64,000 bases of DNA, taken from assembly GCF_001294205.1 (NCBI RefSeq), contig NZ_LAQT01000002.1:475561-539560 (forward strand), written 5' to 3'. Below are positions 46,881-55,483 of the stretch, piece after piece. The DNA comes from Amantichitinum ursilacus. GTDB taxonomy: Bacteria; Pseudomonadota; Gammaproteobacteria; Burkholderiales; Chitinibacteraceae. A program made the position numbers and the translations under genes. Numbering within the stretch: the first letter of the stretch is position 1; every line of letters starts with the position of its first letter. Under the pieces are notes generated by a model, which worked only from the letters and a program-made list of their open reading frames with translations, made no database searches and was not told where the DNA came from.

Positions 46881-46902
46881 CCGGAACACCGGAGTTTTTT
46901 GC

Positions 46903-47874
46903 ATGGAATCCGTGTTGTCCCCAGCCGCCAGTTCTACTGCCCCGCGGCGACGCAAACGTTTTCAATCATGGAAATGGGCGCCCTATATTTTTATCAGCCC
47001 GTTCGTGATCATCTTCGCCATCTTCGGCGCGTTTCCTTTGATTTTTTCGGCCACGCTGTCTTTTGCGCAGTGGGACCCGGCCGCCGGTTTTGGCGCGATC
47101 AAATGGATTCAGCTCGACAACTACAAGTTTGTGTTAACCGACCGCTGGTTCTGGAAGAGCCTGGGTAACACGGTCTATATCGCGCTGGCCTCGGGCCTGC
47201 CGCAGCATCTGGTGGCGATTCCGTTCGCCGCGTTCCTCAGCACCTTGCTGCGTGGACGCAACATCGTGCTGGGCGCGTATTTTCTGCCGTTTATTACTTC
47301 GAGCGTGGCGATTTCGCTGATTTTCAGCTCGTTGTTCTCCAAGGATTTCGGCGCCATCAACGCCATCCTGATGAGCCTGCACGACCACCTGCCGCTGATC
47401 GGCCAACTGCTGCCCGACCACAAAGTGGACTGGCTGCAGAACACCGAGATGGTCAAGCCGACGGTCAGCTTTGTGGTGTTCTGGCGATATGTGGGCTGGA
47501 ATACGGTGCTGTACCTGGCCGCAATGCAGACCATTCCGGAAGATCTGTATGAAGCCGCCACGCTGGATGGCGCCAGCATTACGCGTCAGTTCTGGCATAT
47601 CACGCTGCCGATGATTCGCCCGATGATGTTCTTTGCGGTGTCGCTGACGCTGATCAACAACCTGCAGTTGTTTGAAGAGCCGTTCATTCTGCTGGGCGAC
47701 AACGGCGGCACCGGCCAGGCGGCCATGACCACGGCCATGTATATGTACCGCACCGCATTCTATTTCAGCGACTTTGGTACGGCATGTGCGATTTCGTGGG
47801 TGATGTTCGTGATTATCGCGGTGCTGTCATACGGCAATAACCGTTTGTTCAAACTGGCTGGCGGGGAGGATTGA
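46903..47874 (+). CDS. Sugar ABC transporter permease (MalF/UgpA type)
   Basis: A 323-aa inner-membrane permease with six to seven membrane segments. The EAA loop contacting the ATPase is seen as EDLYEAATLDGASITRQFWHITLPMIRP (about 225-252). CGGAG precedes the ATG at 46903; the open frame to 46816 covers the hairpin region. It pairs with the next permease, whose ATG follows 2 bases after its stop. Confidence 0.93.
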   Translation: MESVLSPAASSTAPRRRKRFQSWKWAPYIFISPFVIIFAIFGAFPLIFSATLSFAQWDPAAGFGAIKWIQLDNYKFVLTDRWFWKSLGNTVYIALASGLPQHLVAIPFAAFLSTLLRGRNIVLGAYFLPFITSSVAISLIFSSLFSKDFGAINAILMSLHDHLPLIGQLLPDHKVDWLQNTEMVKPTVSFVVFWRYVGWNTVLYLAAMQTIPEDLYEAATLDGASITRQFWHITLPMIRPMMFFAVSLTLINNLQLFEEPFILLGDNGGTGQAAMTTAMYMYRTAFYFSDFGTACAISWVMFVIIAVLSYGNNRLFKLAGGED

Positions 47875-47876
47875 AC

Positions 47877-48713
47877 ATGGCCGTCACCAAGAAAAACACC
47901 ACCGGTAAAAGCGTAGCCTGGGTGATCGTGTTTCTGGGCGCAGTGCTGATGCTGGCGCCGTTCTACTTCACCTTTGTGTTGGCCACGCAACCGCGTGAGG
48001 CGATTTATCACATCCCGCCACCGATGTGGTTTGGCGAAGCACTGGCGCACAACATCAGCGCCATCAACGCGCTGATCCCGTTCTGGCATAACCTGGGCAT
48101 GAGCTTTTACGTGGCCGCGATGACCACCGTGCTGGCGTTGTTCTTTTGCTCGATGGCCGGCTACGCGTTTGCGATGTATGAATTCCGCTTCAAGAAATTC
48201 TTCTTCGCCATCGTGCTGGGCAGCATGTTATTGCCGCCGTTCCTGGGTTTGATCCCGACCTTTATGTTGATGAACGCGCTGGGTTGGCTGGATCAACCGC
48301 GGGCTTTGTATCTGCCCGCTGCAGCCGGCGCATTTGGCATCTTTTTGATGCGCCAGTACATCGGCTCGGCCGTGCCCAAAGAACTGATGGAAGCAGCGCG
48401 CATCGATGGTTGCGGCGAATTCCGTATCTACTGGAATGTGGTGCTGCCGCTGATCGGACCCGCCTTGGGCACGCTGGGGTTGGTGACCTTTATTACCAGC
48501 TGGAACAGCTTCTTGCAGCCGCTGGTAATCATGCATACCCCCGAGAACTTTACCTTGCCGGTGGCGCTGCGCAGCGTGCAGAGCACCACCAATACAGACT
48601 GGGGCGCGGTGATGGCAGGCTCGGCGATTGCGGTGCTGCCGCTGCTGATTCTGTTTGTATTGTTCTCGCGCCGCCTGATTGCCGGGCTGACCGCAGGGGC
48701 CGTCAAAGGCTAA
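47877..48713 (+). CDS. Sugar ABC transporter permease (MalG/UgpE type)
   Basis: A 278-aa inner-membrane permease with six membrane segments. The EAA loop is KELMEAARIDGCGEFRIYWNVVLPLIGPAL (about 165-194). The ATG at 47877 is preceded by GGGGAGGA, a strong ribosome site at the end of the upstream gene. It completes the transmembrane pair of the importer. Confidence 0.94.
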   Translation: MAVTKKNTTGKSVAWVIVFLGAVLMLAPFYFTFVLATQPREAIYHIPPPMWFGEALAHNISAINALIPFWHNLGMSFYVAAMTTVLALFFCSMAGYAFAMYEFRFKKFFFAIVLGSMLLPPFLGLIPTFMLMNALGWLDQPRALYLPAAAGAFGIFLMRQYIGSAVPKELMEAARIDGCGEFRIYWNVVLPLIGPALGTLGLVTFITSWNSFLQPLVIMHTPENFTLPVALRSVQSTTNTDWGAVMAGSAIAVLPLLILFVLFSRRLIAGLTAGAVKG

Positions 48714-48751
48714 GTCAGCTCATCCCCTGAAAACAAAAACGTAACCCGCAG

Positions 48752-48775
48752 CCGGCTGTGTTTTTACACGGCCGG
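48752..48775 (+). promoter_or_regulatory. Hairpin between permease and beta-glucosidase genes
   Basis: CCGGCTGTGT and ACACGGCCGG form a 10-bp stem with one G-U pair and a 4-base T loop. There is no T-run after it, so an mRNA processing or stability element is more likely than a stop. Confidence 0.45.
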
Positions 48776-48911
48776 GCAGGGCGGGCTACGTCCGCGATTT
48801 GACTATCGCACCGAATTGTTAACTTGAATCTGGCTGTCCGGTCACGTTGGCAGGCGTACCGGCGCGGTCTTCCAAACCACCGTCGCTCTACATTTGAAAC
48901 TGGAGTTACTC

Positions 48912-50243
48912 ATGTCTTCCCTCGTTTTTCCGCGTGACTTTGTCTGGGGCGTTGCCACCAGCTCTTTCCAGATTGAAGGCGCTACTACCGAAGGCGGCCG
49001 CGGCGCGTCGATCTGGGATACGTTCTGCGCTACCCCAGGCAAAATCATCGACGGCACCGATGGCACCGTGGTGTGCGACCACTACCATCGCTACAAAGAA
49101 GACGTGGCGATCATGGCCGACCTGGGGCTGGACGCTTATCGCTTCTCGATTGCCTGGCCGCGCGTGCAACCGGCGGGCTCGGGCGCATGGAATGAAGAAG
49201 GCTTCAAGTTTTACGAAAACCTGCTGGACGAGCTGGACGCCAAGGGCCTGAAAGCCCACGTCACGCTGTACCACTGGGATCTGCCGCAAGCGCTGCAGGA
49301 TCTGGGCGGCTGGGGCAACCGCGAAACGGCTTACCGTTTTGCCGAATACGCCGCCGAAGTCGGCCGCCGTTTTGGCAACCGCGTTGCCAGCATCGCCACC
49401 CACAACGAACCGTGGTGCACCGCCTATCTCGGCAACTTTCATGGCCGCTTTGCGCCGGGCTTTACCGATATCGCGCTGGCCAACCAGGTGTCCCACCATC
49501 TGCTGCTGTCGCACGGCCTGGGTATCAAGGCGCTGCGTGAACTCGGTATCTCGGCCCAACTGGGTATCGTACTGAACCAGTCCGATGCCGATCCGGCCAC
49601 CGACAGCGCCGCCGACAAGCGCCAGGCACAGCTGGAATATGAAAACTTTACCGGTTGGTTTATGGACCCGATCTTCAAGGGCCACTACCCGCCGCTGGCG
49701 CTGGAAGTGTATGGCGACGCCGCCCCGAAGGTAGAGCCGGGTGACTTTGAAATCATTGGCCAGAAAATCGACTTCCTCGGCGTTAATTACTACTTCCGCG
49801 CCTGGTGCAGCACGCAAAACCCGCCGATCGAGCCGCCGCGCGCGCTGGGCATTACCGATATGGGCTGGGAAATCTACCCGAAGGGCTTGACCGATCTGCT
49901 GGTGCGCATCAACCGCGAATACCCGAACCTGCCCCCGATCCTGATCACCGAAAACGGCATGGCCAACCCGGATCGCGTGGAAGACGGCGCGGTGCATGAC
50001 CCGCAACGCAGCCAGTTTCTGCAACAACACTTGTCCGCGCTGAAAGACGCGATGGACCAGGGCGTGGATGTGCGCGGCTACTTTGAATGGAGCTTGCTGG
50101 ATAACTTTGAATGGGATTCCGGCTTGTCCAAACGTTTTGGCATCGTGCACGTCGATTACGACACGCAAAAACGTACGCTGAAAGACAGCGCGCACTGGTA
50201 TCGCGAATTTGTCAGCCAACAAAAGCGGGGCAACCATGGCTAG
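48912..50243 (+). CDS. GH1 beta-glucosidase
   Basis: A 443-aa cytosolic TIM-barrel glycosidase that hydrolyses beta-glucosides such as cellobiose by a retaining mechanism. The acid/base Glu166 is in THNEPWC and the nucleophile Glu347 in ITENG. The N-terminal FPRDFVWGVATSSFQIEGA and C-terminal DNFEWDSGLSKRFGIVHVDY are standard. GGAG lies before the ATG at 48912. No signal peptide, so it acts on sugar brought in by the adjacent transporter. The last codons overlap the ATPase gene by 8 bases. Confidence 0.96.
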   Translation: MSSLVFPRDFVWGVATSSFQIEGATTEGGRGASIWDTFCATPGKIIDGTDGTVVCDHYHRYKEDVAIMADLGLDAYRFSIAWPRVQPAGSGAWNEEGFKFYENLLDELDAKGLKAHVTLYHWDLPQALQDLGGWGNRETAYRFAEYAAEVGRRFGNRVASIATHNEPWCTAYLGNFHGRFAPGFTDIALANQVSHHLLLSHGLGIKALRELGISAQLGIVLNQSDADPATDSAADKRQAQLEYENFTGWFMDPIFKGHYPPLALEVYGDAAPKVEPGDFEIIGQKIDFLGVNYYFRAWCSTQNPPIEPPRALGITDMGWEIYPKGLTDLLVRINREYPNLPPILITENGMANPDRVEDGAVHDPQRSQFLQQHLSALKDAMDQGVDVRGYFEWSLLDNFEWDSGLSKRFGIVHVDYDTQKRTLKDSAHWYREFVSQQKRGNHG

Positions 50244-51327
50244 TCTGTCGCTACGCAATATCAAAAAGGCGTATGGCAATAACGCGCCGGTGATCGAAGG
50301 GCTGAACCTGGAAGTGGGCAAGGGCGAGTTCGTGGTGTTTGTCGGGCCGTCGGGCTGCGGCAAATCCACGCTGCTGCGCATGATTGCCGGCCTGGAGGAC
50401 ATCACCGGCGGCGACTTGCTGATCGAGGGCGAACGCGCCAACGAACTGCATCCGTCCGAGCGCGGTATTGCCATGGTGTTCCAGAGCTATGCGCTGTACC
50501 CGCACATGACCGTGGGCGAGAACATGGGCTTTGCGTTGCGTCTGTCCGGCATGGACAAGCGCGCGATCAAGGAAGCCGTGGGCCGCGCCGCCGAAGTGCT
50601 GCGCATTACGCATTTGCTGGATCGCAAGCCCGCCGCGTTGTCGGGCGGCCAGCGCCAGCGTGTGGCCATCGGGCGCGCCATCGTGCGTCAGCCCAAGGTG
50701 TTCTTGTTTGACGAACCCCTGTCGAACCTGGACGCTTCGCTGCGAGTGCAAATGCGCATCGAGCTGGCGCGGCTGCATCGTGAACTGGGCACCACCATGG
50801 TTTACGTGACGCACGATCAGGTCGAAGCCATGACGCTGGGCGATCGCATCGCGGTGTTTAACGCGGGCAAGCTGGAACAAGTCGGCCCGCCGATCCAGCT
50901 GTACCGCGAGCCGCGCAGCACGTTTGTCGCCGGCTTCCTCGGTTCGCCCAAGATGAACTTTCTTGATGTCGAAACCGCAGGCGCGGTGGCGGGCAACCTG
51001 CAACTGAAGCTGGGCGGCAATCAATCGCTCGACTTCGGTCGCACGCCGGTCGGCACGCTGCCCAGCCAACTGACGCTCGGCATCCGCCCCGAACACGTGC
51101 GCGTGGTGCCCGCCGCCGCTGGCCTGCAAGCGCGCGTGGACATGGTGGAAAACCTGGGTGACACCCAGCTGGTGCACACCGCACTGGCTGGCAGTGAGGC
51201 TTCGTTCTCGATTCGCATGGCCCCCGACGCGATCAGCCCGCGCGTGGGCGATGTGGTCGGCATCCATATCGACAGCGCCAACGCGCTGCTGTTTGATCGC
51301 ACCGGCCGTGCGCTCGAACTGGCATGA
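50236..51327 (+). CDS. Sugar ABC transporter ATPase (MalK/UgpC/MsmK type)
   Basis: A 363-aa ATPase driving the importer. Walker A GPSGCGKST is at 37-45, the signature LSGGQ at 135-139, and Walker B with DEPLSNLDA about 20 residues on. The C-terminal 120 residues are a TOBE/MalK regulatory domain (LGIRPEHVRVV). The ATG at 50236 lies inside the end of the beta-glucosidase gene. It is the last gene of the operon, before a terminator. One ATPase gene for two permeases makes the set complete. Confidence 0.96.
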   Translation: MASLSLRNIKKAYGNNAPVIEGLNLEVGKGEFVVFVGPSGCGKSTLLRMIAGLEDITGGDLLIEGERANELHPSERGIAMVFQSYALYPHMTVGENMGFALRLSGMDKRAIKEAVGRAAEVLRITHLLDRKPAALSGGQRQRVAIGRAIVRQPKVFLFDEPLSNLDASLRVQMRIELARLHRELGTTMVYVTHDQVEAMTLGDRIAVFNAGKLEQVGPPIQLYREPRSTFVAGFLGSPKMNFLDVETAGAVAGNLQLKLGGNQSLDFGRTPVGTLPSQLTLGIRPEHVRVVPAAAGLQARVDMVENLGDTQLVHTALAGSEASFSIRMAPDAISPRVGDVVGIHIDSANALLFDRTGRALELA

Positions 51328-51396
51328 CGCGAGGATTGGACTAAGCTGAAATTCTCCTGGTTTGCTGGTTGCGGCAGCGATCTGCAAGCACGTTCG

Positions 51397-51427
51397 GCCC
51401 CGCGGTTTATGCCGTGGGGCTTTTTTT
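51397..51427 (+). terminator. Terminator of the beta-glucoside operon
   Basis: GCCCCGCGG and CCGTGGGGC form a 9-bp stem with one G-T pair, followed by seven T. Confidence 0.9.
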
Positions 51428-51432
51428 ATGTG

Positions 51433-51802
51433 GCTGTTGGGCGACTGCAGCACGGTCATCTTGCAGTCCGGCGCTACTCGGAATGCGATGGGCACCAAGC
51501 CCACTCCGCTTCCTCCATTGCGGAGCTGTTGGGCGACTGCAGCACGGTCATCGTGCAGTCCGGTGCTACTCGGAATGCGCATGGGCACCAAGCCCACTCC
51601 GCTTCCTCCATTGCGGAGCTGTTGGGCGACTGCAGCACGGTCATCTTGCAGTCCGGCGCTACTCGGAATGCTCATGGGCGTTAAGCCCACTCCGCTTCCT
51701 CCGTTGCGGAGCTGTTGGGCGACTGCAGCACGGTCATCTTGCAGTCCGGCGCTACTCGGAATGCGCATGGGCGTTAAGCCCACTCCGCTTCCTCCGTTGC
51801 GG
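51433..51802. repeat. Four tandem 92/93-bp repeats
   Basis: Units start at 51433, 51525, 51618 and 51711 and measure 92, 93, 93 and about 92 bases. They differ at only a few sites (for example ATGGGCACCAAGCCC versus ATGGGCGTTAAGCCC). Each unit has three inverted repeats: GACTGCA/TGCAGTC, GGGC/GCCC and CTCCGC/GCGGAG. Because 93 is a multiple of 3, frames stay open on both strands, but no ribosome site or protein-like composition supports coding. Confidence 0.9.
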
Positions 51803-52060
51803 CGGCCTGCAACCTGACCGCACTGCAGCCGCCCCGACGCGCTGTGGGGTGCGGCAATGCGCTGCGCTGTTGCCTGGGATCCATAGTCAAGGCAATGGCA
51901 GCGTGCGGGCGGCCGGGCACTCTGCAACAGTCAGGACAGTAGGGTTACAACAGCGCGCCGGCGTCCGGCAGGGGCCCGCGTTTACTGTGCGCCTGCGGCA
52001 AGTGATGTTGCTCGCGGCCGATCGAGACGGGATCGGTACGCGAGCCGCGTTCTGGCGGTT
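51803..52060. other. Gene-free stretch after the repeats
   Basis: No coding region, promoter or hairpin of note was seen. It separates the repeat array from a gene remnant. The whole gap from 51328 to 52321 thus holds no intact gene. Confidence 0.4.
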
Positions 52061-52321
52061 TTAGCAGGCTTTCTGATCAGCGCCCTTGTCGGCGGTCGCT
52101 GTGGTGGCTGCAGCCTGGCCCGGCGTGCAGCTAGTGGCCGTCTTTTCGGGCGGATTGGTGCCATCCCACCAGCGTTGCACGGCGTCGCGGTCGAATGCCG
52201 TTACCGAGCTGTCGATGGGCGTGGCGCCCAGTACTGGATAGTTGCTGCGGAACAGCGCGATATCGCTGCTCGACAGATCATCAATGACGATATCCCACCC
52301 ACCGAAGGCGGCGGGGCAACT
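52061..52321 (-). pseudogene. 3' remnant of an unknown gene
   Basis: Directly after the TGA of the acetyltransferase gene the same frame stays open for 86 codons to a TAA at 52061. The translation is protein-like (GWDIVIDDLSSSDIALFR, then FDRDAVQRWWDGTNPP) with a Cys-containing tail ending KAC. It has no usable start codon in its first half. The likely reading is the surviving C-terminus of another gene, joined here by deletion or insertion. A readthrough extension of the acetyltransferase is less likely. The family is not recognised. Confidence 0.5.
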
Positions 52322-52813
52322 TCAAGCAGCGCGCACGGCAATCCTGCGCAGGGTGGCGCTTTGCAACACGTTGGCCAGCGGCAAGTGAAACTCCACTGCT
52401 TTGGCGTTTTCGCGTGTGATGGTAAAGCCGAGCCTGTGATGGAAAGCCAGCGAGAGCGCGTTAGTTTTGTAGACGTGACTGCGCAGCGTCGACACGCCTG
52501 CTCTGCGCGCAAGTTTGAACACGCCGCTGACTAACGCCTGCGTCACCGATGCATTGCGCCAGTCGGGGTGGATGCAAAAGCCGGATACGAACGCGCAATC
52601 GGCTGTATCAGGCAGCAGCAGGGCATAAGCCACCACTTGGCCATTGCGCTCCACGGTGACTACCTGCGCGCTGGCCAGTGCGGCGGCCAGGCTGGCGCGA
52701 TGTTGGGCGACATCAAATACGTCGCCCGCCTGTTCGGTGTGGGTGGGTAGAGTCAGTAAATCCAGCGCGAGGATGGCGCCGAGCAGCGCAGCGTTGTCAG
52801 GCCGTGGCGTCAA
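52322..52813 (-). CDS. GNAT N-acetyltransferase, 163 aa
   Basis: An acetyltransferase of the GNAT fold. The core GFCIHPDWRNASVTQALVSGVFKLARRAG (about 83-111) holds an atypical CoA loop, with RNASVTQ instead of R/QxxGxG/A, so activity is uncertain. The C-terminal TNALSLAFHHRLGFTI is usual. It starts 3 bases after the stop of the nucleotidase gene and is probably cotranscribed. Its stop is followed in frame by the remnant described at 52061-52321. Confidence 0.78.
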   Translation of the reverse strand: MTPRPDNAALLGAILALDLLTLPTHTEQAGDVFDVAQHRASLAAALASAQVVTVERNGQVVAYALLLPDTADCAFVSGFCIHPDWRNASVTQALVSGVFKLARRAGVSTLRSHVYKTNALSLAFHHRLGFTITRENAKAVEFHLPLANVLQSATLRRIAVRAA

Positions 52814-52816
52814 CGC

Positions 52817-54607
52817 TTAATCCACCCGCACAATCCGCCCTTGCGGTTGCGCCCAGCCGGCCGGTTTGCCGCGGTCGGCCGAGGCTTTCAGATAGTCCGC
52901 CAGCGCGTCGCTGTCCAGCACGCCCGGGGCCAGGCGGTTGGTGCCTTCTTTCAGTACGACAAAGCCGTCGCCGCCTTCGGCGAGGAAGTTGTTCACCGCG
53001 ATGCGGTAGGCGCCATCGGCACGTACCGGTTTGCCTTCAAATTTCATATCCAGCACACGATTGCCGACCGGCGCGCTGGCTTTCCAGCGGTAGCTGAAGC
53101 CGTTGGAAATCTGCAGCACAAATTGCGCGTTGGTGTGGCGCAGCCATTGTTGTTCCAGCAGCGTTCTAAGCTGCGCGCCGCTTAGCGTCATCACTTGCAG
53201 GGTGTTATTGAATGGCTGGCTGGCGGTCACGTCGCCCCAGCTCACGCTGTTATCGATGGCGGGTACGTGGTCGGGCAACGGGGCGCGCAGGCCGCCACGG
53301 TTGGTGATGGCAATTTGCGCGCCGTAGATGCGGGTGGCGGCCAGTTGGGCGTCCGCGACCACATCGCCCAAGGTGGATTCGCCCGAGCCTTTGTCGTTGC
53401 CGCCCGGCGTATCCAGCGTCAGTTGCGGCACGGCCAATTGCGCCACCGGCTGTTTGATCACCGGTTCGGTAATTTCGCGCGCGCGGTCGAGGATTTTCTG
53501 CATGGCGGGGTCGGGCGCGAGCGCCGTGGCATCGACCACCAGGTTGTTGGCTTTAACGCCTACCACGCTGGCGCTGGCTTTATCGACCGACAGCGTCAAA
53601 CGCGTGGCCAGATGGCCGTACGCGTCGGCTTGCGTGACCACCGTGTTGTTAACGCGGCAGTTGTAGCCCTGGTGGGTGTGGCCACTCAGCACGGCCACCA
53701 CGGCGGGGTCGAGCCGGCGCGTTATGCCGACGATATCGCCGCGCAAGGTACTGCAATCCTGCACCGCAAAGTGGTCGGGCGTTTCGCCGCCCTGGTGGAT
53801 CAGCGCCACCACGCTGTTGACGCCCATGCCTTTCAGGCGGGTGACGATGCGGTTGATGGAATCCGCTTCGTCTTCAAAGCGCAGCCCGACCACGCCGGAC
53901 GGCACCACCACGCGCGGGGTGTCTTCCAGCACAGCGGCGACAAAGCCGATTTTTACACCCTGGAATTCGCGGATGGCATAGGCGGGCAGCAGCGGTTTAT
54001 CGGTGCGATCTTCGATAACGTTGGCGGCCAGCCACGTGTATTTGGCCCCGGCGTAACGGCGCGCAAATTTGCAGGCCTTTTGCGGGCGATTGGAGCCGCA
54101 GCCGCCGCGTTGCATGCGTTGCAGTTCGTCTTTGCCCTGATCGAATTCGTGATTGCCCACGCTGCTGAAAGCCATGCCCATGCCGTTCATGGCGTCCACG
54201 GTCGGCTCGTCACGCCACAAGGCGGATAACAGCGGGCTGGCGCCGATCAGATCGCCCACGCCGACAAACACAAAGTCGGGCGTGCGCGCGCGTTCCTGCG
54301 CCACCAGCGTGCCCAGTGCGGGAATGCCGCCCGCCATGATGGTGCGCATCTGGCCGGGGTGGTCGGGGTCCGGAATCCGGAACGGGGTGGGTTCGAGATG
54401 GCCGTGCAGGTCATTGATGGCCAACACTTCCACTTCAAACGGCGGTGCGCTGGCCTTGGGTTTGCTGTCGCCAAATGGATTAAGCGAGCTCATCGATGGC
54501 AACGACATGCTCGGCATCGATGGCATATGCATCGAGCCGCAGCCAGACAGCGTGGCTAACAGCGCCGACGTGGTGGCGTAGTAAGCAAAATGGCGTTGCA
54601 ATTGCAT
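52817..54607 (-). CDS. Lipoprotein 5'-nucleotidase/metallophosphatase (UshA-like)
   Basis: A 596-aa periplasmic enzyme releasing phosphate from nucleotides or sugar-nucleotides. The lipobox LSGC (Cys at about 23) is followed by an unusual Met/Pro/Ser tract (MPSMPSMSLPSM). The metallophosphatase domain has NDLHGHLEP, GDLIGASPL, GNHEFDQG and SGHTHQGYN in order. The C-terminal 5'-nucleotidase domain has NRGGLRAPL and ITNxFLAxGGDG-like NNFLAEGGDGF. It is divergent from a RutR-like regulator, which suggests pyrimidine-linked control. Confidence 0.92.
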   Translation of the reverse strand: MQLQRHFAYYATTSALLATLSGCGSMHMPSMPSMSLPSMSSLNPFGDSKPKASAPPFEVEVLAINDLHGHLEPTPFRIPDPDHPGQMRTIMAGGIPALGTLVAQERARTPDFVFVGVGDLIGASPLLSALWRDEPTVDAMNGMGMAFSSVGNHEFDQGKDELQRMQRGGCGSNRPQKACKFARRYAGAKYTWLAANVIEDRTDKPLLPAYAIREFQGVKIGFVAAVLEDTPRVVVPSGVVGLRFEDEADSINRIVTRLKGMGVNSVVALIHQGGETPDHFAVQDCSTLRGDIVGITRRLDPAVVAVLSGHTHQGYNCRVNNTVVTQADAYGHLATRLTLSVDKASASVVGVKANNLVVDATALAPDPAMQKILDRAREITEPVIKQPVAQLAVPQLTLDTPGGNDKGSGESTLGDVVADAQLAATRIYGAQIAITNRGGLRAPLPDHVPAIDNSVSWGDVTASQPFNNTLQVMTLSGAQLRTLLEQQWLRHTNAQFVLQISNGFSYRWKASAPVGNRVLDMKFEGKPVRADGAYRIAVNNFLAEGGDGFVVLKEGTNRLAPGVLDSDALADYLKASADRGKPAGWAQPQGRIVRVD

Positions 54608-54682
54608 AAAGCGTTTAATCCGATAGGGGGCGCGGCTAAGTTAGCCGTCAGCAGTGTATTTGCGCAACATTTCTGCGGTACT

Positions 54683-54692
54683 TGTACGTACA
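54683..54692. promoter_or_regulatory. Palindrome between nucleotidase and RutR-like gene
   Basis: TGTACGTACA is a perfect 10-bp palindrome in the divergent gap, 76 bases from the nucleotidase start. It is a candidate TetR-family operator, though it does not match the E. coli RutR consensus TTGACCANNTGGTCAA. Confidence 0.4.
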
Positions 54693-54826
54693 GCGTTGTA
54701 TTCAAATCAGCAGTTAATAATGCAACACGGCGGCGTGGCTGCAACAGCCGCCAGTTGTCGCTTGCCGACCGCCGTTGGTTTGCCGGTAGAATACAGCGCC
54801 CCCTTTGTCTGTTATGGAAAACCCCT

Positions 54827-55483
54827 ATGCCAACAGCTGCAACCGCTTCTGCTGTGACTGCCGCGCGCACGAACCCAGTGGCGGCTTTACTGGAAAGTGC
54901 CGAAGACGTCTTCGCCACGCGCGGCCTGGAAGGCGCCACCACCGGCCTGATCGCCGAACGTGCGGGCGTGCCCAAGGCCACCTTGCATTACCATTTCCGT
55001 ACCAAAGAAGTGCTGTACAAACACGTGTTGCAAGACGTGTTCAAAGAATGGCTGCAAGCTTCCGAGAGCTTTAACCAGACTGATGATCCGGCAGAAGCCA
55101 TTGCTGGCTATGTGCGGACCAAGATGGAACTGGCGCGTCGTCGTCCCAAGGGTTCCAAGATCTGGGCGCTGGAGATGATTGCGGGTGCCCCGCATTTGCG
55201 CGAAATGATGCTGCAGGAAGTCAAACCGTGGTTTCAGGATCGCGTTGCCCGCATCGAACACTGGGTGGCCGCAGGCCGAATTGCCCCGGTGCATGGCGAG
55301 ACGCTGATGTTTCTGATCTGGGCCACTACGCAGCATTACGCGGATTTTGAAACGCAGATCCGCATGGTTACCGATACCTCGCGCCTGACCAAAGCCTGGT
55401 TTGAACGCGCCACCGAAGAAGTCACCGCGCTGGTATTGCGCGCCGTCGGCCTGGAAGCCGCCGCCGTCTCTGACGCCGCCTGA
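54827..55483 (+). CDS. RutR-like TetR family regulator
   Basis: A 218-aa TetR-type regulator. The helix-turn-helix is LIAERAGVPKATLHYHFRTKEVLYKHVL (about 43-70). The ligand domain closely follows RutR: KMELARRRPKGSKIWALEMIAGAPHL and LMFLIWATTQHYADFETQ. E. coli RutR binds uracil or thymine and controls pyrimidine catabolism. The ATG at 54827 is chosen since the frame open to 54590 runs over the divergent promoter. It is divergent from the 5'-nucleotidase gene. Confidence 0.85.
   Translation: MPTAATASAVTAARTNPVAALLESAEDVFATRGLEGATTGLIAERAGVPKATLHYHFRTKEVLYKHVLQDVFKEWLQASESFNQTDDPAEAIAGYVRTKMELARRRPKGSKIWALEMIAGAPHLREMMLQEVKPWFQDRVARIEHWVAAGRIAPVHGETLMFLIWATTQHYADFETQIRMVTDTSRLTKAWFERATEEVTALVLRAVGLEAAAVSDAA

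Noticed and set aside
45373..46965. 530-codon minus-strand frame
   Set aside because: It is antisense to the solute-binding protein gene, which has a signal peptide, ribosome site and family motifs.
48906..50474. 522-codon minus-strand frame
   Set aside because: It is antisense to the GH1 beta-glucosidase, whose catalytic residues are intact.
51433..51802. CRISPR array
   Set aside because: The 92/93-bp units are contiguous and near-identical, with no variable spacers and no cas genes nearby.
51362..51817. 151-codon plus-strand frame over the tandem repeats
   Set aside because: It starts within the operon terminator region and its repeated Cys/Ser/Pro-rich translation only mirrors the DNA repeat.
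50251..51927. Open frame of 558 codons on the minus strand
   Set aside because: It is antisense to the ABC ATPase gene and runs on through the 93-bp repeats, which stay open because their length is a multiple of three. Composition is not protein-like and there is no ribosome site.
54590..54826. N-terminal extension of the RutR-like regulator
   Set aside because: It would cover the whole divergent promoter region and overlap the nucleotidase start; TetR proteins do not carry such an extension.
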